From NCBI GenBank assembly GCA_003260075.1, contig QLIY01000737.1, positions 18,520 through 82,519 on the forward strand: 64,000 nt of DNA, written 5' to 3'. A model generated the notes under the pieces. That model ran no database searches and was not told the origin of the DNA. It saw only the letters and a list, made by a program, of their open reading frames with translations. Positions within the stretch are counted from its first letter, which is position 1. Each line of letters opens with the position of its first letter. The DNA is from Phallusia mammillata (Eukaryota > Chordata > Ascidiacea > Phlebobranchia > Ascidiidae). A program made the translations under genes and the position numbers. Of this stretch, positions 12,254 to 24,351 are shown one piece after another.

Positions 12254-14445
12254 AAACAGCACTGAAAATGTATTACCCGAAGGTAAGTTGATTTTCAAAA
12301 ATTTACACCATAAAAGTTATTTTTGTCTTTTCGGGATGACTCAAGTCAGTCCCGTAATGTTCCTGTATATGTAAGGATGACTTAATTGAAGTCTCGTTTT
12401 TGTATTTCTTTTTTAAGCTGGTTAAAGTCAAACTCTTCATTTACTGCGACTCAAATTAGCTTTTTTGTTAATGTTTTCGTTAAAGTAAAGTTAGGTTGTT
12501 GTTGTTACAATAACTTTAATCATAACAGTTGGCAATTATACTAAGGTAAACATTCCAGAGGTATAGACTTTATACCTGATTTAAAGAAAAGCCTAAAACT
12601 GTTTTATTAGTTGGTTTTGCTAAGCATAGCTTCATTTCAATTTTGTATATGTTTTGGAAACCACGTTATTTCTGACATAATTTTCTAACGTTTCATCACA
12701 ACTACATTCTTCTGTATACTGTATAATTCTTAATACCAAGTTAAATGTTTTGTAGACAAAAGAAGAACGTACTGGAAATGGATGTGCACATTTTTCGCAA
12801 TACTTTTAATCTTAATAGCAGTAGTCATGGCCGTTGCGCTGTTTTATCTCTTTTCGTGTAAGTACGCTTTTCATAACCCCTAACAGCCATAACATGACAT
12901 ATTATACAAACTGTCTGTATTTTACAGCTTGTCCTTCTATTGTTCCTGAAGTAAACCGAATGCAACAATGTTCTTCTACGTACCACTTCAACTCCGATTG
13001 CACCTTCACTTGCGATCCTGGTTTTGTTCTAAAGGTTCTGTTTGTTTCATTATGTGACCATAAACAGAGCTTATGGGCGTCGTGAATACACATTAGCTTT
13101 TCTGAAAATAAATTAGGGTCGTTTTTTTCTATTTTTGGCCTAATATTTGTAAATAGCAACAACTAATTGATGGTAAATGTTTGCCGAGTATTGATATCCT
13201 AGGTTAAATATTGATAGGTGAATTACTTTACAAGTTTTTAGTTTCGTGACGTCATTCTTCGCTGACGTCATAAATTGTAAATATCGTTCTTTTAATCAAG
13301 CGTTCAATGAAATACATTTGGCTGTTCTAGGCTAGACCGTAACGATAAACAAAAGGTTTAGAACCACTGTCCTAGTGGAATTGTCAATTTTTTTTTACCT
13401 TAAAACTGTTTAGGGTCCATCAATGATCACATGCGGATTTCACCGTTCCTGGTCAGCTCCGATACCAACTTGTCAATGTCCTGAATGCCATGAAGGAACA
13501 CAATGCCAATATTCCATCAATTGGAATGACGTTGCAAGTCAAGTGTCACAGATTGTTCCAAACATTGACAAAACAGTAAGATGACATCGTTCGGTCGTAA
13601 AATAATTATATAAATAAAAATTACACTGATTGAACTGCCCTGAAAAGGGGCCTTGCAGTTCTTGGCGACAATACTACCCATGCTAAACCATGCCTAGAAA
13701 CTGTCAACTTTAAATCTTGTACTCAGGACTGTCTACCTAACTCCGTAAGCGCTTTCCACAAAGTCGGACGCACAGCACCCTAGTTTAACTAAAGGCTTCG
13801 CGACTTCGTTAAAAAACAAAAACAATCATAAAACACAGTGCACAACACAGATAGAGGCAACACGTTCTGCTACTCCAGGCTTGTAAGTCAAGGCCTTGCT
13901 TGTAAGCGTCTGCTTAGCAGATAAAGCTGCGCGTTTTTGATTACTCGTCTCACTTAGTGTGCTCCAAGGCGAAAAGTGCCGAATTGGTGCCGCAAATTAA
14001 ACGCCATGCATGTTCCAATGACTTTTAAACCCTGAAAGATACTTGACTGCCAGCAAACAGCAAAAATGCATTGACGCAAGAATTAATAGCATTTTATTGT
14101 CTTTAGGATTTTTAATAATCGTATAACTCATATTTTTCAAATTATAAGCATAAGAAGACTAACTTATAAATATTTTTTGTTCGATAGATTCATTATGGAA
14201 ACAATTCAATGTCCTGCAGAGCCAAAGTAAACTCGTCTGCACTGCTATTTAGCTGTCAGTGTGTAGATTACAATCTACGTGCTTCCAGAAACTGCACAAA
14301 TCGGGAGTCTCTCGTAAGCTCATGCCTCCATGCCACTGCTAACCTTATCAACGACGGTGTGAAATCAGGAAAATACCCTTTACCGTGTGATGTGAAAAAC
14401 ATGAAATCGTTTCTGGGATGCCCAAACCACACAAGATTTGTTTGA
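11306..14445 (+). CDS. Gene C: third, diverged type II membrane CCP protein
   Basis: Exons: 11306-11606, 12095-12282, 12756-12857, 12928-13034, 13414-13575, 14188-14445 (TGA). Phases and the lengths of exons 4 to 6 match gene A. The cytoplasmic tail has unrelated residues but keeps an acidic di-leucine site (EFSPLL) and a TFPKHVY block matching TFPKLVY of A. Exon 3 encodes a basic stop-transfer (DKRRTYWKW) and a helix. CCP: C-x13-C, CDPGF, WSAPIPTC. The C-terminus has conserved cysteines (SCLHATANL aligns with ACIHTLANL of A). A C33 run (12219-12251) breaks exon 2; after it the frame giving STENVLPE restores the family phase, so the poly-proline reading is probably not real. AATAAA lies near 14706. 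Confidence 0.75.
12219..12251. other. C33 tract inside gene C exon 2
   Basis: An uninterrupted C run reads as poly-proline in two frames. Genes A and B have no such tract at this place. Probably a gap written as bases. Confidence 0.7.
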
Positions 14446-15599
14446 TCAGTCGCTTCCTGTTGTTGCTGTCATTACGTGTGCTTAAATGTTGGTTGATTTA
14501 GTTCTTGTCAGGGTTGTTAACACATGTTAAAATTCAATAGAAATATTTGTAACAAAGGTTTATGTGGTTTAAAACTTTGTGTATTCCCTAACTGAATTCT
14601 GTAAAGAGCAATAAGAAAGTTTTTTTATTGTTTTTTATTATTTGATGACATAAACATTGCGCTAGTTATGGGCTTAATGCCAGCTTATAGTCGTCATAAA
14701 TTATTAAATAAATTCGTATGTTGTGTTTATGATCGGTAACAAATTATTTCAAAATTTTTAAGTATTGAATTTGTGTTGATGTCTTATGGAGCACTTTAAT
14801 GTTCACAGCCTATAAAAGTTTATTAATTATTAAAAAAAATCTACAAAACTAAATAAAACCGACAAAGTTCTGAACTATCTTTGCAGCTTATTTAACAAAC
14901 CTTTAGTGTATTATTTCGACCGATGTATTTTATTTGTACAAGGTATGATTATATTCCATGATTAACAAAACATTAACAAGCACATGTGTATAAATATATT
15001 GGCAATATTTTGCTTGCTAACGACGTGCAACAGTACAATGTCAGGTTTTGTAACATAACGACAAATTACAGTAGTGTGTCCACCAATAGAACATTAAGCA
15101 CAGAAACATTAATGTGTCCACTAAAGAGCATTAAACACAGAAACAATTAAACATTGTGAGACAGTATGGACTGAAAGTGTAAAACACCTAAAATTACACA
15201 GTTTTCAAATCATTCTTCAGCCAAACGTGTGGTACGGTCGAGTAACTGTTATAGACAACTTTAAATTCGTCACATTTTTTACAAAACAGGTCAAATACAA
15301 CAAGTTTGCAGATCAGCAATTATATACAGACAACAAAATCATCTCAGGAAAAATAAAACGGAAAGGGCGACACTAAAAACCAACAAACATAAATATGGTA
15401 AAAACAAATGTTTTACACCACCAATTTTTTTTTCTAAACCCTATGTATCATTATGCTATAGTCTTACCCCATTTAAAATATAAAACAACGCTGTTTGTTG
15501 TGTATCTAAAACAAATAGAAACACTGAAAAAACACTGTTGAAAAAATAATTACAACATTAAACATCAAAATGGACAAAACAGAACACGTATGATTGGGC
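14446..15599. other. AT-rich intergenic region
   Basis: Downstream of gene C; no exon recognised on either strand. Confidence 0.35.
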
Positions 15600-15808
15600 T
15601 AAGGAATTATAAAAAGTTCAACCTGTAAAAGTAAGTCGGGTTCGGGTATCAGTTTAAAATGAACGAGATCTATACGAGCCTAATTATCTATTTGGTCACC
15701 CCCCCCCCCCTAAGGAATTATAAAAAGTTCAACCTGTAAAAGTAAGTCGGGTTCGGGCATTAGTTTAAAATGAACGAGATCTATACGAGCCTAATTATCT
15801 ATTTGGTC
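15600..15808. repeat. 98-bp direct duplication around a C12 tract
   Basis: Sequence 15600-15698 recurs at 15711-15808 with about one difference ('ggcattag' for 'ggtatcag'), separated only by C12. Confidence 0.75.
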
Positions 15809-16507
15809 AAAATTGTGTCGAAATTTCTTCCAGGTAATTAACTTTCAAGCAAATTCGAATTTTGCTTTGGAAAAAGTTCGGGTCCATGTCGGGTTGCGGG
15901 CCTGCTTACATCTCTTACATTACCAGTTCAATATAAAACAAATAAAATAGGCAAAATTAGCAGAAACAGCTATTCAGCGACAAGGCTAAGGCAGCTTTTT
16001 AAAATGTACAGCAATGAGGCGATATTTACATTAAGTAGGTCAGGCCATGTACCAAGTTCTTGGGGAAAACATCAATAAATGCAATACGGAGCACAGGGTG
16101 AAAGTACCATAGGGTTGGTAACTAAAATGTTAGGAATGCGAGCACCGACTTAAAAGAAATCGATACTATATGAATCCCCAAAAATTGGGTTAGTTTTACA
16201 GTGGGATGAAAAACACGAACTAGCGTTTTTTGGCATAGTGGAGGTGATACTTGAGGATAATTGTTTTGAATGAACGAAAAAGGGTAACTGCGAAGTCTGT
16301 ACAGAAGTATTTTTATTGGGCAGCATTTCGATTTATTTTCGAAATCTAGTATTTAGGGGCCTGTTAAAGTATGTTTCCACTACATGTTATGTAAGTTATT
16401 TAGTTGTTACTGCCATATATGTTTAAAATAATTTACAGGGTGTATTTTGGAGCAAAAACATTTAAAAATTATAATGCTTGCACTGCATTTTCCTTGCTAT
16501 AACTTAC

Positions 16508-18087
16508 CTGAAGCACTTTACTTTCGAATGGTCACCTGTCAAAAACAGTCCATTTTGGGCCAAACGTATTGCTTCTCTGGCCGGCAGCGAGGAAGAGTTC
16601 TCAAAACTTCCAAGTCGAAAAGGAAATCTTGCTTCTGCAAAGTACAAGTAATGTGTCGGTTAGTGTAGCACTGTTAGAGGGCAAACTGAAACAAATCAGA
16701 CAGTTTGGTTTTTGAAACCAGAATGCCATTTTTACAAACTTATAACGTCAAGTGACTTGAGTCAAGAACTTTGCTGGGTGAGAATTTATTCAAAATATGA
16801 CTTAAACAGACGCATGTAAGATTTTGGTTAAAACAGTCAAGATTGGTCGAAATCTCATGAAAGTCACGGTTACTTTATTTTCACTTTTACCTCTCATGTT
16901 GGGGCAACCGTTGAAGTGAAAAGAATGTGACGTGACGTCACAGTTTTCCTCTAGCTGATCCGAAATCTTCCAGCATCTAAAATTATAAAAATAAGGCAGA
17001 GAGTTACTGTGTGTATAAAGGTTTAATTTATGTTACTGTTACGAAATTGAATTCATAATAATCGTAATAGGGCGAGCTGATCAACCAAAGATTTCAAGGG
17101 AGTGGTTGTTAGGTTAATTTGAACGATCAATATTTTCTTTTAATAAACGTTGCTTTTACCTTGTGCATTTGATTTCGTCTCTCTTGCAAGTGTAAGCAAA
17201 CTTACGATGCGCAAGCTCGTAAAGCCTGTCCGAGAAAGCGGCATCCATAGGGTACATCAAAAACGTTAGCAGTCGAAACATCATGTTATTGACGTCACCA
17301 ATGGGATATGTCATTTTATAGAGAGCATTTTACTTTTAAACTGCCAAGTAGAGAGGGAATTTTAATACATTCCAAGTTTATGTATATGTGATTAGTTTTA
17401 TGTTGTTGTTTTTTAGCATGTAGAGGCCCCACCCCGACTCAACGAGTAACGACCTACCGGTTTTAACTTTTTTTTACTTTAACTTTTTTTTTACTTTAAC
17501 TTGTTTTTACTTTAAATTTTTAGGTGTTTCATGTTAAAGTCAGGTTTGCACTAAATTTTTAAAATAGTGTTGATTTAATTTACCACGCTGCTGTCTCTTC
17601 TACGGAAATCTAGGTTGGTCAAAATCCATTCGAATAACGAAAAATGGCTGGAAACTGACGGCGTCGCCTCAACAATTTCTTTTGCACGTTTTGTTGTCAA
17701 ATAATCTTGAAGAAGCATGACTGCCTGAGCAAAGCAATGGACAGTCTCGGAGCTGTTTGCACCTGAAAAAACAACAACAAAGAAACATGTTTGAAATGTT
17801 CTGAGCTGTGTTAAAATCATTTTTTCAGGATAAAGAATATCTACCTTGCAAAGTCTTTTGATAGTAATCCACCAGCGTTCTTGTTTTCCGATTAAAATCG
17901 TCGTCGGTAATTCGGTTAGACTGCAAGCCATTAAGATAGAACCTCCCTTGTTTTGAGAGTAAGAAACACGCAACATTGATGACCCTTTGTGGTACTTGGT
18001 TCTTTTCCAAAATTTTATATTCAAGTTGTCGAACCAAATGGAAGCCGGATAGCAGGAGGTCTTTGTTTGACCGATCATTGGTTGGCG
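16508..18087 (-). CDS. Gene X1: helical-module plus BIR protein (partial, probably damaged)
   Basis: IAP-like gene. Minus-strand exons: 18087-17845, 17762-17584, 17314-17160 (from its ATG), 16976-16891, 16634-16508. The first two encode a helical module (VACFLLSKQG, then VMLLQDYL) shared with X2 and, more distantly, gene E. The next two encode a BIR (AHRKFAYTCKRDEIKCTR then CWKISDQLEENC) with zinc spacing CX2CX18HX3C. The last encodes the N-half of a second BIR (FRLGSF, ending KVKCFR). Relative to X2, the third exon carries about 20 extra bases after its TTTAAA start; in phase 0 this meets a stop, so X1 is either broken or restarts at the ATG at 17314. A SINE sits immediately upstream, where the missing 5' exon should be. 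The second half of BIR2 was not found. Confidence 0.65.
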
Positions 18088-18144
18088 CTGAAAGAACGCA
18101 TCTTTTGAATCCTTTTTGGTTTCCTTCTTGAATCTACTACGAAT

Positions 18145-18480
18145 CGCCGTGGTCTGCATAGACGCTTCAGGGCTGATCCCAGTTATGAATTTGTGTCCAA
18201 CTTAACTGATACTGGTCAATCTGGTGATCCCCTACTACGAAGATGGCATGTGCAGCATACGAGGCAGGCAACGGTGCTTGTGATTCGACTTTTGGCGGAT
18301 TCTCCAATGAGCCTGCTTAGCTCAGTTGCTAGAGCGCGAGTCCCAGAAAGACTCCTGTCTTGGGTTCGAATCCCACCGCAGGCCAGATTTTTCTAGCCTA
18401 CGCCTTGCCATGTGGTAGTGAATGCTTGGTGACCGGCTGATTCGGTTATGGCGGCTTCAATATGCCTGGCGTACTGTAAT
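18145..18480 (+). mobile_element. tRNA-headed SINE, near full length
   Basis: Has an internal tRNA-like unit (18310-18383): A box 'tagctcagttgctagagcgc', a 5-bp anticodon stem GAGTC/GACTC, B box 'gggttcgaatccc', and closing bases GCCTGC/GCAGGC. The base before the anticodon is C, not the universal T, so it is not a working tRNA gene. A non-tRNA core follows ('gcttggtgaccggctgattc'). Copies with the same segments occur at 9 kb, 23.6 kb and 39.8 kb. A tRNA-related SINE has been described from Ciona, but identity is not shown here. Confidence 0.85.
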
Positions 18481-18850
18481 TTATAGGTTTAGAATAGATA
18501 GTTAATCTATTTGAATGGTTCATCGACTTTTTTACTTTAAAAACGGACACCGCTTCATTACAGTGAACATCCCATCAACGTTCCTTTCTTAAAGTAGGGT
18601 CAACTTTAATGAAACAAGTTAATTGACACTCATTAAACAGGGTAGAAGGAACGTCAATCTGTTCAAAGGAGTTTTCAAAACCAAAACATCATATTTTACT
18701 GCGTGCGCCAGAGCGTTGCAGTTCATGACAACAGTCTTTTGCCACGTCACACCCTACCGAGAAAAAGGTATATGTCAGCTGACTGGCATGAGACTGACGA
18801 AAAGTCTGTTGTGTCAAAAAGTAGTTTTCAGAATTAAAAATCAAGAGTAA

Positions 18851-18960
18851 AGGCCCGTTCACACCGGACGTAGCGTAGCGTAGCGAAGCGAAGTTGGGCG
18901 AAGTTGAGCGAAGGGGGTGTTCACACCGGACGTAGCGTAGCGAAGCGAAGTTGGGCGAAC
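18851..18960 (+). repeat. Internally repeated 'ttcacaccggacgtagcg' block
   Basis: Two tandem units begin 'gttcacaccggacgtagcgt' and continue with 'agcgaagcgaagttgggcga'. This sequence style is common at the ends of Harbinger-type elements, and it lies 220 bp before the transposase. No inverted partner was found after the transposase. Confidence 0.5.
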
Positions 18961-19181
18961 GGTTTTTTTGTTGAAGGTTGTACAAATACCACAACTGTTT
19001 GACGGAAGATATAAATGTTATTGATTATCTATCTGACACAAATGCATTTATGTATGAATTGTATCAAATTAATTTAAATTAATTGCTATTGTGACGTCAT
19101 ATTAACACATGTTTTGACCGGAAAATAATTATACGTTTAAAATTTTAATGCTAGAAGGTATTGTTATTGCTGGAAATAAAG

Positions 19182-20113
19182 ATGAACAACCGCTCCGCAT
19201 TAAAAAGGGCTCGAGTAGTCCGATTACTCGCCATTCATCGCCTTTCTAGTCAGAGCAGAACATGTAGAAGCATCTGGGTGAAGCCTACCAGACAGCGACG
19301 ACCTGTTTTAAGTAAGTGAATGATGCTGTTGCCTAAAACCACTTTAAAAAATAGCAGGAGGTTCAATTCTTTCAGGTGAATATTATCGCCTGGTTCAGGA
19401 ACTGCGACTTGAGCAGGTTGCAGAATTTCAGTCTTATTTCAGGATGTCGCCAGCAACTTTCGACCAGTTGCTTTCGTTAGTTGGACCTCTAGTGTCCAGA
19501 GAAACGACTAATTATCGGAGTCCTATTTCACCCGGTGAACGGGTTGCAGTAACTTTAAGGTTAGTTATAAGTTGTGTTTTCTTGCACTTCATTTCAACAG
19601 TAATATTTATGTTTTTCCAGGTATTTAATCGGTGGAATGACGTACGAGAGTTTGTCACATTCTTATCGAATATCAAAGGCATCTCTTTCCACAATAATAC
19701 CTGAAACTTGCCAGGCCATTTGGCAAGTTTTGCAGCCAAACCACATGGCAAAACCAAATGCGGATGATTTTCAACGAATTGCCTCTGATTTTAGCAGGCT
19801 ATGGCACTTTCCTAACTGCCTTGGTAGCATGGATGGTAAACACATCCAAGTACAGGCCCCTTCCAACTCGGGTTCCCTGTATTATAACTACAAGGGCACT
19901 TTTAGTATTGTTTTGTTTGCAGTAGTTGATGCTAACTATCGTTTTACGATGGTTGACATCGGGGGATACGGCAAACAAAGCGATGGTAGCATCTACAGCA
20001 ATTCTGTATTCGGAAGGCAGTTATCAAGCCACCAATTGCCGATTCCTCCACCACAACCCTTGCCTGGATCATCGGAGGCCCTGCCATGCGTTTTTGTTGG
20101 AGACGAAGCATTT
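19182..20113 (+). mobile_element. PIF/Harbinger (HARBI1-like) DDE transposase, truncated at an N
   Basis: Three exons: 19182-19311, 19376-19559, 19621-20113, with phases that join cleanly. The last carries the nuclease signature: LGSMDGKHIQV (first Asp), ANYRFTMVDIGGYGKQSDG (second Asp) and VFVGDEAF (catalytic Glu region), as in HARBI1-type nucleases. The N-terminus is basic (MNNRSALKRARVV). The frame is lost at the single N at 20114; sequence after it (20115-20240) does not continue the family, and the expected C-terminal ~80 residues are missing. No second (Myb-like) ORF is visible. Likely an immobile copy, or a good copy cut by a misjoin. Confidence 0.85.
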
Positions 20114-20240
20114 NAAATCCGTTTTAAATCACTGGATAAATACGCGATTAATGTATCGATTCAGGAAATCCAGAAATCAAGTACTTCATTTTCCCATATC
20201 AGGCCCGCCGACTGGAGAAGTTGCCCGTCCCTGGTATAGG

Positions 20241-21768
20241 GAATAATATTATCTAATAACAAGTCGGAGTGTTTCACTTGAAAAAGGCAAGTGTAAAAAC
20301 AAATAACTCAACTACTATAATGGTTTTTAAAAATGTTTTGTGTTAAATAGATGGTAATAACACATACAAAGAGAATTAAACTGTTTAACACAAATCAAAG
20401 ACGTTTACCAACAAATGCTTAAAACAAAAACAAAAGTTTGTAGATAGTTCTAACGCAATAGTTTCAGTGGTTCCTTTTTTTGCTAAGCAACTAGTTTATT
20501 TTGTAAAATCAAAATTGCGGCAACTTTACACATTTTTAAGTTCGCAGAAAATGTAAAACAACGTTTTGAAACCCAATTAGGTACAACGAACACTGAACAA
20601 GTTAGTTGTTGGAAACTTTGCACATTTTTGTGCTTCGATGATGTCACGGTTGAAGCGCTTCAACGTTTAGTAAATGTAGGGGAAAGCCTGCCGTCGTTTT
20701 CTAGTTATAGCCAACCAAGCACTTGTTTTGTACATCAACCAAGCGCATAGTGCTGTGTTTCGCTTCACAGGAGTTCCATGAGCCCCACAATCTGTTTTTA
20801 GTTAAAGGTGTAAAACCTTCTTTAGCTGCCATAAAAACATGTTTTCCAATATTTTTTTTACTTGTGTCGCAAAAAAACACTAAAGTACAACAAATTTAGA
20901 AAATAATTTTATAATTTAGAAAAAATCACTAGGTGGCACCAGAGAATAATTAAATTTTATTTGACCTGAAATGCCTTTAGGCAGGAAATATGGCCGCCAT
21001 GCTTGGTGAGCTGCCGATAATCTTAAGTTTATACCTACATAAAAAGGCCATTTGCAATAACAAATATAGTGATCACTTCTTGGAACAAAAAGAATACTAT
21101 CTCATAATAATTTATATCATAATATTAATAAATATTAAATTATAATTTTTGACTCTGTGGGTGTTTTTCAAATGCATGTTTGCTCGTTTGAGATTTATGG
21201 CTATGAATCATAGCAGTAATTCTCGAACGTTGCTCCTGGAAGGTTGCCAAGTACGCACAAAGATAAAACAATTTTTCCAAGTAATGATGAACGGCAATTC
21301 TTGGCTTTAGAAATATAGCCTGTATAGGAGAATGAACAGATGAGAGGCTAGCTAGAGACTACAGACTGCCTTAGGGCTGCAGAACCTAATTAGCAATTAT
21401 CGAAATTTTGAGAGCTATGTAAGACCTTAGCTGCTAAGCAAATCAGTACGTCACTTTAAAGTATTTACTAAAAACTTTGCAAGAAGAGTAGCTTTTTCGC
21501 TTGGGCGAATGTAAATGCACTATTGAAAACTTTTCTTGGGTTAGGTATCGTTAGAGTCCAGTCATTTATTTTTGTTACTTCTATCCCAAAACTGAAATCG
21601 CCCTATCCAAATTTTTTATTAACTTAGCCTTAATAAGCTACAACAACATATAAAACTAACCTATATTTTAGCAGAACAATTCGAAGATAAATTTGGGTAG
21701 GCCTATTATTACATTTACCCAAAGTAAGCAGCAACACTGACTAATTTGTGTAAAACATTGTGGAAAAA
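20241..21768. other. Intergenic between the transposase and gene D
   Basis: AT-rich. No exon, no matching 3' terminal inverted repeat for the Harbinger element recognised. Confidence 0.35.
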
Positions 21769-23389
21769 ATGTCGGAAGTTAACAAATTTATTGAAAATGA
21801 CAACGGCATTTCATGTGTGCGCGAAATAGCGTGCAAATCTGGTCGCATCGTGTTGGTGAATAATGAGAATATGCAGGAAGACCACAGGACAAAGATGAAC
21901 GATGAAACCTACAAGAGCATTTTGACTAGCCTTTCGACGCTCTTTGAGATTGTAAGTCTCTTCATATTAAATTTGTAAATATGAACGCTTAATTTACTTC
22001 AAAAGTTTGACTCAGTGATAGTTGACATTAACATGCCTACTATAGTGTTGACGATGGTGTTGTATTCTAATTGTATTTTTATTTACTGATTTACGGTTTG
22101 AAATGTTGTGTAGATTTCGAAAATACAAGATATCAAACAGGTAGGCATATAATCAGATACTGAGATTTTGTTTATCTTTTTTTTTAGATAAAAATCTTCT
22201 GTCTTAGCTGTTGTTGTTTTTTCAGTGTAATCATTTCTTCCTTCAGTCGATCTATATTTTTGTAAATTGCTGTTTAGGTTCCGTAAAAAATAAAATAGTT
22301 TATGAGGTGGAATATCCGTCCATGGTCAGCAACACAGTTTAGATTTAATACTTAAATGCTAAGGACTCTGCCTAGAACTCACATGAACTCACTAGCAAAA
22401 GTATGTTACGTTCCAGCCGTGACTAATGCTTTAAAATTTTTAGGCAATTCATGTACAAGTATATGAAAGCCGAGACACCGTTTTAATGAAATGCCCGGGT
22501 AAATCAGGACCTTTTCGAGGCGAAAAATGTGATCCAGCAAACCAAAGAGGTAAAATTTTTAAGTAAATATTAGAATAGTTTAGTAAAAAAAGTCTGTAGT
22601 GGTGATTTTAAAATACACATTTTGTACAATTAAAGCGTTTTCCATGATTTCAATTGATTTGTTGTTGCGACGGACGATGGTAATCGTTAAATTCTACCCT
22701 TTTACAAAAAAAAAAATCCTTTACGTCTTCCATAACATAACGTCTGCCTGAATTTTAACTTCTATAACGCTAATTAAAGATTCCAGACCTGCATTCGGCA
22801 AAAAATAAGATTTAGAGCGGATTGAATCATGATTTTGCATTTTTGAATGGCCAAGGTTTTTTCAAATACTACGTGATTCGACTTCGACTAAACATCACTT
22901 CTTAGCATTTTTAATTTAAAAAATATAAGATACTTGGCAATAATGAGTGTGGTTTAGAAGACTCTTCCAATTAAACAATTATTAAACATTCCAGTTTTAT
23001 AGACCTTTGTAATTTGTTTCTTGTAGAAGAAGGAATGAACGATCTGGCAAAAAAGCAATTTTTGAAACCAGAAGGAAGAATTTTAATAGAAACACGGCTG
23101 GGGCGGGTCCAGCTTCAGGTATAACTCGAGACCAACGTAGCCCTCCGTTTTGTAAATTTTTAGCTTTGCATTAAATCAGAAACATTAATTTCAAAAAACT
23201 CATTTTCCATTTGTAATTCTTTTACTTAAAACTTTAATAAACCATTTTTGTGAGAAACATGTTTCGGGGTGTTCATTAATGTTTGTTTAACTCTTTTTGT
23301 TTACAGGGTTGGAACCCTGAAAAGCTGGAGCCGATTGTGCTGACTGTTTTTAAACCCCAGTCGTTGCACAATACACTGATAAACGTACG
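21769..23389 (+). CDS. Gene D, 5' part: N-module shared with gene E
   Basis: Five exons: 21769-21951, 22114-22140, 22444-22549, 23027-23118, 23307-23389. The ATG used is the one of MSEVNKFIE. The diagnostic block is CPGKSGPFRGEKCDP in exon 3, matching CPGRHGEFRGYKCDP in gene E. The last three exons also match gene E in order and splice phase (1, 0, 2) and in ends such as PQSLHN/PQTLYQ. The paired cysteines suggest a small zinc or disulphide unit, but no known domain is recognised. The following exon should start in phase 2; no such exon was found before the MITE at 23956, so how this part joins the rest of gene D is unresolved. Confidence 0.65.
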
Positions 23390-23574
23390 GTAAGTTATAT
23401 CGTGTCATTTACGACAGGGGTGTCCAACACGCGGCCTGTGGTGAGACTCGAACCCACAACAAGTTTCTTTTCGGGACTTGCTAACATGTCTTCAGTGTAC
23501 ACACTGTCTGATTCATCGTTCGTCACTTTGCAGTTCAACAATATCCACCGTTCTACCAGGGATTCTACGCTGAG

Positions 23575-23812
23575 CCTGCGTAGCTCAGTTGGTGTAGCGC
23601 GAGTCCCGGAAAGACTCCTGTCGTGGGTTCGCATCCCACCGCAGGCTAGATTTTTCTAGCCTACGTCTTGCCATATGTTGGTGAATGCTTGGTGAACGAC
23701 TGATTCGGTTTGGCACCTTCGATGGGCCTGGCGTATACTGTGATATAAAACTGAGGGTGTCGTGATCGCTGGTCTGCATAGACGCTTCAGGGCTGATCCC
23801 AGTTGTGAATTT
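23575..23812 (+). mobile_element. tRNA-headed SINE copy
   Basis: Holds A box 'tagctcagttggtgtagcgc', stem GAGTC/GACTC, B box 'ggttcgcatcc', core 'gaatgcttggtgaacgactg' and tail 'ctggtctgcatagacgcttc'. Lies in an intron or the broken middle of gene D. A copy of the same family lies at 18.1 kb. Confidence 0.85.
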
Positions 23813-23955
23813 TTGTTTATCTTTACTGAAAGTTACAAATAGACCTTTACATTGTCAGTGTATAATTGCACAAGTTACGTATGTGTATTGGGGAATGTTT
23901 CTTTCAATCAAACTGGAAACACAAGCATTGCAAATTCTGTATGAATCCTTTATAT

Positions 23956-24338
23956 CAGGAGTGTCCAACACGTGGCACGCGTGCCAAAAGTGGCACGCAA
24001 AGCATTTGAAAATGGGACACAAAGTTAAACAACCCACCAATTAAATTGTTCGTTTTTTTGACAAAACTTAAGCCCCTTTGTAAACTATTTGTATCTTGCG
24101 CCTACTTGCGTCGCAGAAAAAAATGTTTCTGGAGTATCACAAACAAATTTACTCGCATTTGACGACATATTTTTTTCTAACCATTCAATAGGATTCTGCA
24201 TATTGGCCAAATATTCGGATTAAACCCGCACCGTTAAGACGTTTAATACATGCTTTGGAAAAAGTAATAAACGTTGGCACGCGAGTATATTTTAAAACCA
24301 AAATTGGCACGGAGGTGTGTTCGAGTTGGACACCTCTG
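23956..24338. mobile_element. hAT-type MITE (383 bp) with 8-bp target duplication
   Basis: Ends CAGGAGTGTCCAAC and GTTGGACACCTCTG are 14-bp inverted repeats with one mismatch. It is flanked by a perfect 8-bp duplication, CTTTATAT (23948-23955 and 24339-24346). Length and TIR style fit non-autonomous hAT elements. It lands just before the BIR-tail relic of gene D, close to the expected splice acceptor. Confidence 0.9.
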
Positions 24339-24351
24339 CTTTATATACTCT

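Noticed and set aside
15950..16500. Second half of BIR2 for X1
   Set aside because: Searched by eye on the minus strand for CX2C followed by H and C; nothing convincing was found.
17575..18159. A 194-codon minus-strand frame
   Set aside because: It reads through an intron and starts inside a SINE. The paralogue X2 shows the true frame and splice sites of this region.
18310..18383. A functional tRNA gene
   Set aside because: C in place of U33, SINE sequence on both sides and the same unit in several copies show it is a SINE head.
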